Shown piece by piece: positions 1 through 5,512 of a stretch of 5,586 nucleotides of DNA; positions within the stretch are counted from its first letter, which is position 1; every line of letters starts with the position of its first letter. The notes beneath the pieces were generated by a model. It did not search any database, was not told the origin of the DNA, and saw only the letters and a program-made list of their open reading frames with translations. Made by a program: the position numbers and the translations under genes. Origin of the DNA: Candidatus Cloacimonadota bacterium (GTDB taxonomy: Bacteria > Cloacimonadota > Cloacimonadia > Cloacimonadales > Cloacimonadaceae); assembly GCA_023230795.1 (NCBI GenBank), contig JALNWR010000170.1, positions 1-5,586 of the forward strand, written 5' to 3'.

Positions 1-2
1 CG

Positions 3-515
3 CTCTATCTGCAGGGGCGCACCCGGCCTCTCAAACTATATATGCCGGAGCGGGAAGATGAATTCCTGGGGCTGCTGCAGTTTTGTTACACCTTTCCCCA
101 GCGCTTTGCTTTTGATCTGCAAGTGCTGCCTCTGGCCAGAGTATCAGAGGACTTCCCCGAAATCTGCGTATATAAAAACGACCATCTTTTGGCTTATAGA
201 GACTTGATCGAAAGGCTGGCTCTGCCTCATCAGTGTAATGCCTTTTCTCTGAAGCTTAGCTCTCCCAGAGGCGATTTTGTATATAGTTCAGATATTGGCA
301 CTACGGATAGCATCGCGGATTTCGTTCGGGGCGCACACACCCTGCTGGTGGATGCCGGACACCCTGAGCTGCAACAGATTCAGAAGCTGGGAGAATATGA
401 TCTGCAGCGCATCCTGCTCACCCATGAATGCAGACCGGAAACCAGAAAGTGGCTCGAAGGCAATGCCGACAGCCGATATCAAGAGGCCATACAAGGCCAT
501 CAATATATTATATAA
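3..515 (+). CDS. MBL-fold metallo-hydrolase (RNase Z-like), C-terminal part, 5' end cut by window
   Basis: The reading frame is open from the first bases of the window, so the ATG at 42 is probably internal; about 170 residues are visible. The opening segment (GRTRPLKLYMPE) matches the GR..PL.ly.P stretch of RNase Z-like metallo-beta-lactamase-fold hydrolases. Further on come a histidine after a proline (LPHQCNAF, about 228-233), then YSSDIG with a candidate metal-ligand aspartate encoded at 291-293 (family form YSGDT), then GAHTLLVDAGHP (family form GADLLIxEA), and ILLTHE with a candidate ligand histidine encoded at 423-425. The N-terminal HxHxDH motif that would prove an active enzyme lies outside the window, so the substrate (RNA, nucleotide, lactone or other) cannot be named. 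It is a cytoplasmic fold with no signal seen in the visible part. Its stop lies 24 bases before the lipoprotein gene, so it is likely the upstream member of the same operon. Confidence in the fold is good; confidence in function is low. Confidence 0.75.
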   Translation, partial: LYLQGRTRPLKLYMPEREDEFLGLLQFCYTFPQRFAFDLQVLPLARVSEDFPEICVYKNDHLLAYRDLIERLALPHQCNAFSLKLSSPRGDFVYSSDIGTTDSIADFVRGAHTLLVDAGHPELQQIQKLGEYDLQRILLTHECRPETRKWLEGNADSRYQEAIQGHQYII

Positions 516-516
516 T
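511..516 (+). promoter_or_regulatory. possible internal -10 box (TATAAT) before the TPR lipoprotein gene
   Basis: A perfect TATAAT sits in an AT-rich patch (501-520) overlapping the stop codon of the hydrolase gene. The best -35 at 17-base spacing is CATACA (488-493), matching only 3 of 6 consensus bases. A start point near 523 would leave the ribosome binding site (GAGGA, 524-528) at the very 5' end of the transcript. It may be a weak internal promoter or just AT-rich sequence at a gene junction. Confidence 0.2.
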
Positions 517-539
517 ACATTCTGAGGATATTCTTTGAA

Positions 540-1964
540 ATGCGAATCAAAACTGTACTAACCCGCTTGCCTGCGTTGCTCTGCCTCTGTGTGGGGCTGA
601 TGCTTGGCAGCGGTTGCGAGATAAACCGTTTACAAAGCGCACGCGAGCTCTATGAAAGTCAGCGCTATGCAGGGGCTGTCCAAGAGCTTGACCAGCTGAT
701 CGATATTGGGAAGAATGGCGCAATCGTCACCCGTGCGGAGCTGCTGCGCGGCAATTGCTATCTGGAGCTGGGAAAGACAGCTCTGGAGCGAGGCAGCCGT
801 CCCCTGGGCATCCGCTTCTTCAAGCTATCAAATTCTGAAGCAGCGGACGATGAACTGGCCCGGCTATACATGAGGATGGGCGAAGAAGCCTTAGAAGCTG
901 ATGATCTGCCTCTGGCCAAGACTTATATGGACAATATCATCCGCGAGATTCCTGCTTCTTCTCTGATTCCACAGGCAATGCAGCGCCGCATCAGCATCTA
1001 TATGGAAGAGTATCAAGACCGCAATTCCACCTGGGAAGATTACAAGTATCTGTATGACAACTTTCCCAACAATCCTTATGAGATACAAGCCCGACAACTT
1101 GTAATGCAATTTATAGACACCAAGATAGATTATGCCCAGCATCTGCTGCAGCAAGGATATTATGATGCTGCTTTGAGGGAGCTATTTGAGCTCTCGCGCT
1201 ATCCTGTGGTGGAATCAGACACTATCAACCGGCTGATATCAGATGTCTATCAGGCTCAGGCGGAGGACTATATCGATGATCAGGATTATATGGAAGCAGA
1301 CCGGCTTTACCGCATCGCTGTGCAGTATGACCCATCCAAACAAGCTGATATTGATGCCCGTCTGGAAAGTATCACTTCGTTGTATGTACAAAAGGGAAAC
1401 AGCCTTTTGGCAGACCGTGATTTCGAAGCGGCTATGCTGCATTACAACAAGACCTTTGAGATCATTCCAGATTATGCTCCAGCCCTGGAGGCGATCGCCA
1501 GATTAAATCAAATCAAAGCAGAGATCCGCCAGGCTCGGGAGCTCTTTGCCCAGGCCGAGCTTTTGGAGGCTACTCAAAAACATTCCGAAGCACTGAAGCT
1601 GTACAATCAAGCCATCGCACTGGACCCCAAACAGGAATATCAGGAACGAGCCGGCATCATGCGCAATATGATAGAAGCTGAAAACAACCCCACTGCCTTC
1701 GCCCGCAGAATCATCAATGAATATAGAGGCGGCCTGCTGCTGAGGCGTATCGAAGGGAAACGTGCCGAGATCATGCAAGAGCACGATCCCAAAGATATCA
1801 GGGATAGCGGATGGAAGATTCTGCTCTCTACGGGACAGTATAAATATGAAGCCAGATACGATCTTTTGACTCCTACCCAGACCTTCTTGTATATCTGGCA
1901 GATAAACCTGAGAGACCGCTCTGTGATCCCCCTGAACAAGCTCTCTGAAGCACTGATGAAATAA
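540..1964 (+). CDS. TPR-repeat putative lipoprotein with a distinct C-terminal domain
   Basis: This 474-residue protein starts with a signal peptide (MRIKTVLTRL, then a hydrophobic stretch 12-22) ending in LGSGC, with Cys26 the likely lipidated residue. The lipobox is imperfect because Gly, not Leu, is at -3. The start is supported by GAGGA at 524-528. After it the chain is almost all helical and rich in tetratricopeptide-like pairs. Clear ones are residues 33-56 (ARELYESQRYAGAVQELDQL), about 240-266 (AQAEDYIDDQDYMEADRLYRIAV..DP), 282-315 (YVQKGNSLLADRDFEAAMLHYN...IIPDYAPA) and 337-364 (AQAELLEATQKHSEALKLYNQAIALDP). Residues about 396-474 form a separate domain with YEARYDLLTPTQTFLYIW and PLNKLSEALM. 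TPRs bind other proteins, so it is probably a periplasm-facing scaffold anchored in a membrane; the partner is unknown. It is followed almost at once by the DUF5683-like gene, which suggests the two work together. It could equally be a soluble exported protein if the lipobox does not function. Confidence 0.85.
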   Translation: MRIKTVLTRLPALLCLCVGLMLGSGCEINRLQSARELYESQRYAGAVQELDQLIDIGKNGAIVTRAELLRGNCYLELGKTALERGSRPLGIRFFKLSNSEAADDELARLYMRMGEEALEADDLPLAKTYMDNIIREIPASSLIPQAMQRRISIYMEEYQDRNSTWEDYKYLYDNFPNNPYEIQARQLVMQFIDTKIDYAQHLLQQGYYDAALRELFELSRYPVVESDTINRLISDVYQAQAEDYIDDQDYMEADRLYRIAVQYDPSKQADIDARLESITSLYVQKGNSLLADRDFEAAMLHYNKTFEIIPDYAPALEAIARLNQIKAEIRQARELFAQAELLEATQKHSEALKLYNQAIALDPKQEYQERAGIMRNMIEAENNPTAFARRIINEYRGGLLLRRIEGKRAEIMQEHDPKDIRDSGWKILLSTGQYKYEARYDLLTPTQTFLYIWQINLRDRSVIPLNKLSEALMK

Positions 1965-1967
1965 GGA
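1963..1967 (+). promoter_or_regulatory. ribosome binding site (AAGGA) that favours the second ATG
   Basis: AAGGA overlaps the stop codon of the preceding gene. It lies 1 base before the ATG at 1969 but 7 bases before the ATG at 1975. Normal Shine-Dalgarno spacing is about 5-9 bases, so the start at 1975 is preferred. Confidence 0.6.
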
Positions 1968-1974
1968 TATGGCT

Positions 1975-2568
1975 ATGAGATATTACTTTATAAAACCGGT
2001 ACTGATGCTTCTTTTCCTGCTGAGCTTTGGCCTCTGCCTGGCAAAACCCTTTGATATTCAAGCTTTTGCTGATACCACCAAATACAACTGGGAGGACTAT
2101 CGGGACCGCGCTGAATACCGCAAAGACCTGCTGGCCAGGCAAAACCGCCTCCAACTCTATGAATTGGAATCAGTAGGCTTCAATGCAAACCTCCTCAAAA
2201 GCGCAGTAATGCCCGGCTGGGGACAATTTGCCACCAAACACAATACCAAGGCTACCGTGATTTTGAGCATGGAGATAGTCTCTGTAGTGGGCGCAATATA
2301 CTTCCACGACCAGGCCAAAAAGAACTATGACAAATACTACGCAGCAAATCAGATAGATAATATCAACGATTACTGGGGCAAAGCCGAGAAGCCACATCAC
2401 TATTCGCTGATGCTGATAGGGCTGGCCTCTGTGATCTGGGGCTACAACCTTTACGATGTGGTGATTTCGACCAATGAGTACAACGCCAATCTCTGGAAAG
2501 AGATCGTCGAGCGCGGAAACAGCTCTCCCTTGCAGATCACTCCCAGCGGCATAGAATTAAGGTTTTAG
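1975..2568 (+). CDS. DUF5683-like exported/membrane protein
   Basis: An in-frame ATG lies at 1969, but the start at 1975 is better spaced from AAGGA (1963-1967) and gives a cleaner signal peptide; it yields 197 residues. Residues 1-23 (MRYYFIKPVLMLLFLLSFGLCLA) form a signal peptide with a plausible cleavage after Ala23. A charged, helical linker rich in Tyr, Arg and Glu follows (about 36-66). Then comes the family hallmark NLLKSAVMPGWGQF (72-85), where PGWGQ marks DUF5683, and two hydrophobic segments, about 93-110 and 143-162, the second carrying SVIWGYNLYDVV. The family has no established biochemical function; members are small membrane proteins often found beside envelope genes. Here it sits 10 bases after the TPR lipoprotein and 8 bases before another lipoprotein, which suggests an envelope complex. 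The C-terminus (GIELRF) ends in Phe as outer-membrane beta proteins do, but the protein is too short and too helical for a barrel. Confidence 0.8.
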   Translation: MRYYFIKPVLMLLFLLSFGLCLAKPFDIQAFADTTKYNWEDYRDRAEYRKDLLARQNRLQLYELESVGFNANLLKSAVMPGWGQFATKHNTKATVILSMEIVSVVGAIYFHDQAKKNYDKYYAANQIDNINDYWGKAEKPHHYSLMLIGLASVIWGYNLYDVVISTNEYNANLWKEIVERGNSSPLQITPSGIELRF

Positions 2569-2572
2569 GAGG
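2567..2572 (+). promoter_or_regulatory. strong ribosome binding site (AGGAGG) of the Fn3-like lipoprotein gene
   Basis: A full AGGAGG overlaps the last two bases of the preceding TAG stop codon and lies 4 bases before the ATG at 2577. It is the strongest Shine-Dalgarno match in the operon, and the spacing is a little short. Its overlap with the stop codon favours re-initiation by terminating ribosomes. Confidence 0.7.
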
Positions 2573-2576
2573 CATT

Positions 2577-3017
2577 ATGACCCGCAAATTGATCCCCATC
2601 ATCCTGATCACACTCGCTTTAAGTGCCTGTGGCATCAAACGTGACAATCCTCTGGACCCTTATCACAACAGTGAAATCATAGTGCCCGGAGATGTGACTG
2701 GCCTGCAAAGCACGGTTTTGGGCTCAGGCTCTCCCACGCCTTATATCCTCTTTGAATGGAATAGCAATAATGCTTACAATACAGATGGCTACTATATTTA
2801 TCGCAGTCTGGGTTATTACAGCGCCTATGCTGTGGTGGATACCGTATTGCATATCCCTGGCGAGTCTTTACAAAGCTATGTACACAGTTCTGCCAATGAC
2901 CCCTCTGTGGGCCCGGGAGACTTCTGGTACCGCATCTCCGCTTACAAAGATTTCTCAGCGGGCAGATTGGAGGGCAGGCCCAGTACGCCGCATTTTGTCC
3001 GTATCAGCGGTCAATGA
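2577..3017 (+). CDS. small lipoprotein with a fibronectin-III-like domain
   Basis: This 146-residue protein starts with a classic lipoprotein signal: MTRK, a hydrophobic run (5-14), then the lipobox LSAC with Cys18 lipidated. Gly at +2 does not suggest inner-membrane retention, so outer-membrane anchoring is likely if the Lol rule holds in this lineage. KRDNPLDP (21-28), a motif common just after the cysteine in FCB-group lipoproteins, follows. Residues about 36-144 look like one Fn3-type beta sandwich: a Pro-led first strand with VTGLQ, ILFEWN (57-62), DGYYIYRS (70-77), a VDTV edge, then FWYRISAYK (116-124) and LEGRPSTP (131-138). Such domains bind proteins or glycans; no catalytic residues are seen. 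Its stop overlaps the helicase start (ATGA), so its translation is likely coupled to the helicase. The function is not known. Confidence 0.8.
   Translation: MTRKLIPIILITLALSACGIKRDNPLDPYHNSEIIVPGDVTGLQSTVLGSGSPTPYILFEWNSNNAYNTDGYYIYRSLGYYSAYAVVDTVLHIPGESLQSYVHSSANDPSVGPGDFWYRISAYKDFSAGRLEGRPSTPHFVRISGQ
3014..3017 (+). promoter_or_regulatory. ATGA stop/start overlap, translational coupling
   Basis: The helicase ATG (3014-3016) overlaps the TGA of the lipoprotein gene (3015-3017). No good Shine-Dalgarno sequence lies before it (GTATCAGCGGTCA), so helicase translation probably depends on ribosomes that finish the lipoprotein gene. Confidence 0.65.
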
Positions 3018-5194
3018 TAGACTATCTTAAAGGACTGAATGACCGCCAGCGGGAGGTAGTAACAGACATTGACCACCCCATCCTGGTCTTGGCCGGAGCC
3101 GGAAGTGGCAAGACCCGATGCATCATCTACCGCGCCGCCTATCTGATCAAAGAAAAGCAGGTCCCGCCCTGGCAGATCTTGATAGTCACCTTCACAAACA
3201 AGGCTGCCCGAGAGCTGCAGACCCGGCTGGAGCTGCTACTCAATATCCCGGTTCGCTCGCTGTGGGTAGGCACTTTCCACTCCATCTGTCTGCGCATTCT
3301 GCGCTTTGAATCCAGCCAGCTGCCTTACAATGCAAACTTCTCTATCTATGGCACAGACGAACAGAAATCCGTGCTCAAGAAGATCTACAAAGCACATGGC
3401 TTTGATCAGCAAAAGTATCCGCTCAATAGAGTATTGGGGCGCATCGGCCGCTACAAAAACCGGCTCATGCTGCCCGAGGATATCGATAAAGAAGAGTATG
3501 AGAGTAGCGCTTTCCTCTCAGGCCTTGTGGGCATCTACCATCACTACCAGCAGGCCTTGCTCATGAATCAGGCCATGGATTTTGATGACATACTGCTTTA
3601 TACGGCGCGTCTGCTCAGGGATAGCGACGAGCTGCGTGCCAAGTATCAGGATATATTCCAATACATCATGATCGACGAATATCAGGATACGAATAAAGCA
3701 CAGTTTGAGATCATCCACCAATTGGCCTTGCAACATCAGAGAGTTTGCGTGGTGGGCGATGACGATCAGGCTATATACAGCTTTCGCGGCGCCACTTTGC
3801 GCAATATTCTGGAGTTTGAACGCGATTACAAAGAGGTGAGAGCCATCCGTCTGGAGCAGAATTATCGCAGCACCACCGCTATTTTGAATTTGGCCAATCA
3901 GGTGATCAGCCACAATAAAAACCGCCATTCCAAAGAGCTGTGGAGCGAGCTGGGAGAAGGGATAAAGCCCCTGTTGAGGGTATATCAGGATGCCAATGGT
4001 GAAGCCGAACAGATCGCCTGCGAAATCCAAGGCTTCTGGGATGACGGCTACGATCTGAGAGATATCACCATCCTGTATCGCACCAATGCCCAATCCCGCC
4101 TTTTTGAACACGCTCTGATGCAAAAGAAGATACCATACAGCATAGTGGGCAGCCTGCAATTTTATCAGCGCAAGGAGATCAAAGACCTCATCGCCTATCT
4201 GAACTCCCTGAGCAATCCCTCCGACAATGAAAGCCTGCTGAGAATCATCAATGAACCTGCCCGCGGGATAGGCCAGACCACAGTAAGCAGACTATTGAAC
4301 TTTGCCGTAAAAACGCATATCAGCTTGTATCAGACCGTCTTAAACCCCAGTGCTGTACCTCAGCTGAAATCCACCGCTATCAAGCGAGTAAGTGAATTTG
4401 CGAAGATGATGCAAGCTTGGAGCCAAGCCGCCAAAAACCAACCCGTGGCAGACCTGGTCAAAGATATTGTGGAAGAACTGGGTCTGGTAAGCCTTTATCG
4501 CAAAAGCAGCGATCCCAAAGACATCACCCGCGCTGAAAACCTGATCGAATTTGTGGCTTCAGTTAATGAATTTGCCGAACGCTTTGCTCTGGAGAACGAA
4601 AAGGCCGCGCTGCTGCAAGACTTCTTGCCCTTTATCGCCCTGCAGACTGATCTGGACATGGTATCGGAGGATCTGCAAAGTGTGCGTCTGATGACCCTAC
4701 ACAATGCCAAGGGTTTGGAATTTGAAACTGTATATATCGCAGGGCTGGAAAACGAGCTGCTGCCGCATCGCATGAGCATGGAAACCAGAGAGGAAATCGA
4801 GGAAGAACGCCGCTTATTTTATGTGGGCATCACCCGCGCCAAGCGCAGATTGATCCTTAGCCTGGCCTTGTCCCGCAGGCTCTATGATACCTACAATATC
4901 ACCAAACCCAGCATGTTCCTTAGAGGCCTCAGCGATGATGTCCTGGACGCCGAGGATTTTGATTTGCAAAGGCCACGCAGCACTTACCAAAAACCCAAAC
5001 ACAAAATCCGCGATAGCCAGAAGTTTTTCCGCATCGGTCAGAGGGTATGGCATGATGAATATCAGGAGGGGAAGGTGCTCTCGGTGAATGGCATAGGTCA
5101 GGACGCTGTGGTGACGGTCTCATTTACCTGCGGCAAATTGATCAAAATAGTGGGCAGCTATTTGAGGACGGAGCCGGAATCCAAACTCACATGA
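3014..5194 (+). CDS. pcrA: PcrA/UvrD-type superfamily 1A ATP-dependent 3'-5' DNA helicase
   Basis: This 726-residue protein has the usual PcrA/UvrD length and every SF1A motif in order. These are Q motif LNDRQ (Gln12); Walker A AGAGSGKT (27-34, Lys33); Ia VTFTNKAA (58-65); Ib GTFHS (86-90); II DEYQDT (221-226, catalytic Glu222); III VGDDDQAIYSFRGA (247-260); IV LEQNYRS (280-286); IVa-type NAQSRLFE (358-365) and IPYSIVG...FYQRKEIKD (373-391); V LMTLHNAKGLEF (559-570); VI EEERRLFYVGITRAK (596-610, arginine finger Arg608). The C-terminal FRIGQRVWH...EGKVLSVNGIGQDAVVTVSF (672-704) matches the PcrA/UvrD Tudor-like domain that binds RNA polymerase. The family unwinds DNA in nucleotide-excision and mismatch repair, removes protein roadblocks and acts with RNA polymerase. 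No exonuclease domain is present, which argues against AddA/RecB. The choice between the names pcrA and uvrD is a matter of lineage. It starts by ATGA overlap with the lipoprotein gene. The 3' end overlaps a doubtful minus-strand ORF. Confidence 0.96.
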   Translation: MIDYLKGLNDRQREVVTDIDHPILVLAGAGSGKTRCIIYRAAYLIKEKQVPPWQILIVTFTNKAARELQTRLELLLNIPVRSLWVGTFHSICLRILRFESSQLPYNANFSIYGTDEQKSVLKKIYKAHGFDQQKYPLNRVLGRIGRYKNRLMLPEDIDKEEYESSAFLSGLVGIYHHYQQALLMNQAMDFDDILLYTARLLRDSDELRAKYQDIFQYIMIDEYQDTNKAQFEIIHQLALQHQRVCVVGDDDQAIYSFRGATLRNILEFERDYKEVRAIRLEQNYRSTTAILNLANQVISHNKNRHSKELWSELGEGIKPLLRVYQDANGEAEQIACEIQGFWDDGYDLRDITILYRTNAQSRLFEHALMQKKIPYSIVGSLQFYQRKEIKDLIAYLNSLSNPSDNESLLRIINEPARGIGQTTVSRLLNFAVKTHISLYQTVLNPSAVPQLKSTAIKRVSEFAKMMQAWSQAAKNQPVADLVKDIVEELGLVSLYRKSSDPKDITRAENLIEFVASVNEFAERFALENEKAALLQDFLPFIALQTDLDMVSEDLQSVRLMTLHNAKGLEFETVYIAGLENELLPHRMSMETREEIEEERRLFYVGITRAKRRLILSLALSRRLYDTYNITKPSMFLRGLSDDVLDAEDFDLQRPRSTYQKPKHKIRDSQKFFRIGQRVWHDEYQEGKVLSVNGIGQDAVVTVSFTCGKLIKIVGSYLRTEPESKLT

Positions 5195-5409
5195 CATGGC
5201 TTTCGCCCACGGTGATGAAAGGCTGATTCGGATGAACTATCTGGGACGCCGAACTCCGATTCTGCCGAGCTATCTGGGACGCCGAACTCCGATTCGGCTG
5301 TGTAGCGAAGACTTGTAGTATCGACGAACTCAATTTCACTGTAGGGAATCTGAGTTCCCCACCCCAAGCCTGCTTTCGTCTGCGATAATAGCAGCAAAAT
5401 GAAGTCCAT
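5158..5409 (-). CDS. doubtful small ORF with an 11-residue repeat, behind a consensus promoter
   Basis: This 83-codon minus-strand ORF starts at ATG 5409-5407 and overlaps the last 37 bases of the helicase gene. Residues 1-8 are hydrophobic (MDFILLLL), but no convincing signal peptide or membrane segment follows. The centre carries two copies of an 11-residue unit containing ESEFGVPDSS, which is the 33-bp DNA repeat read in frame. Differences between the repeat copies include AGC/AGT and two TCG/TCA changes, all silent third-position changes in this frame, which is mildly coding-like; others change residues. A perfect -35/-10 pair lies just upstream (5424-5451), but the expected leader is only about 8 bases and the GGG before the ATG is only 2 bases away, so no normal ribosome binding site exists. 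It is not recognised as any family. It may be a small repeat peptide, or a transcript with no product. Confidence 0.22.
   Translation of the reverse strand: MDFILLLLSQTKAGLGWGTQIPYSEIEFVDTTSLRYTAESEFGVPDSSAESEFGVPDSSSESAFHHRGRKPCHVSLDSGSVLK
5225..5295. repeat. 33-bp tandem direct repeat, two full cores plus a partial leading copy
   Basis: A 26-base core beginning CTATCTGGGACGCCGAACTC and ending CCGATTC is identical at 5237-5262 and 5270-5295, an exact period of 33. The 7 bases between cores vary. A further GATTC at 5225-5229 stands at the same spacing before the first core, so the array begins in a partial copy. It lies 30 bases after the helicase stop. The unit length is a multiple of three and keeps the minus-strand frame open. 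It does not look like CRISPR: the spacers are only 7 bases and the array is tiny. Confidence 0.9.
5326..5357. repeat. degenerate core copy facing an inverted core copy (imperfect hairpin)
   Basis: GAACTCAATTTC (5326-5337) is a degenerate relative of the repeat core GAACTCCGATTC. GAATCTGAGTTC (5346-5357) is the same core inverted, with 11 of 12 bases matching the reverse complement of the core. Together they form an imperfect hairpin: GAACTCA (5326-5332) pairs with TGAGTTC (5351-5357), then two mismatches and three more pairs around an 8-base loop. No T-run follows on either strand, so it does not look like an intrinsic terminator. Confidence 0.5.
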
Positions 5410-5423
5410 ATCCCTTTTCCACC

Positions 5424-5451
5424 ATTATAGTCTGCAGTTTCAAGCTGTCAA
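5424..5451 (-). promoter_or_regulatory. perfect consensus sigma70-type promoter on the minus strand
   Basis: Read on the minus strand, TTGACA (5451-5446) and TATAAT (5429-5424) are both exact consensus hexamers separated by 16 bases, one less than optimal. Transcription would start near 5417 and run back through the repeats and into the 3' end of the helicase gene as antisense. A 12-base exact match at allowed spacing is unlikely by chance in a window this size. Activity is inferred, not shown, and presumes this lineage uses a standard housekeeping sigma factor. Confidence 0.55.
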
Positions 5452-5512
5452 GCTTAAGGATTCACAGGCATTCCCCCATTTTACGAGAGTCTGATTATGG
5501 ACTGGTCGGTGT

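Noticed and set aside
277..525. 82-codon + strand frame overlapping the hydrolase gene
   Set aside because: It is a shifted reading of the hydrolase sequence, whose own frame carries recognisable MBL-fold motifs.
2535..2568. C-terminal Phe of the DUF5683-like protein as an outer-membrane barrel signature
   Set aside because: The protein is under 200 residues with two hydrophobic helices and no alternating beta-strand pattern, so a single terminal Phe is weak evidence.
3518..4159. 213-codon open frame on the minus strand inside the helicase gene
   Set aside because: It lies wholly antisense to helicase motifs II-IV and beyond, which explain the sequence fully. The translation resembles no known family and the frame is a by-product of the helicase codon pattern.
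5200..5221. Possible intrinsic terminator after the helicase (CTTTC/GAAAG pairing)
   Set aside because: The stem is only 5 bp with a 12-base loop, is not GC-rich and has no T-run after it.
5225..5295. Possible CRISPR array
   Set aside because: Only two full copies with 7-base gaps that are not spacer-sized, and no cas genes. It is a plain tandem repeat.
5442..5455. AAGCT-GTCA-AGCTT inverted repeat
   Set aside because: Only 5 bp with a 4-base loop, and it overlaps the -35 box. It could be an operator in principle, but it is too short to claim.
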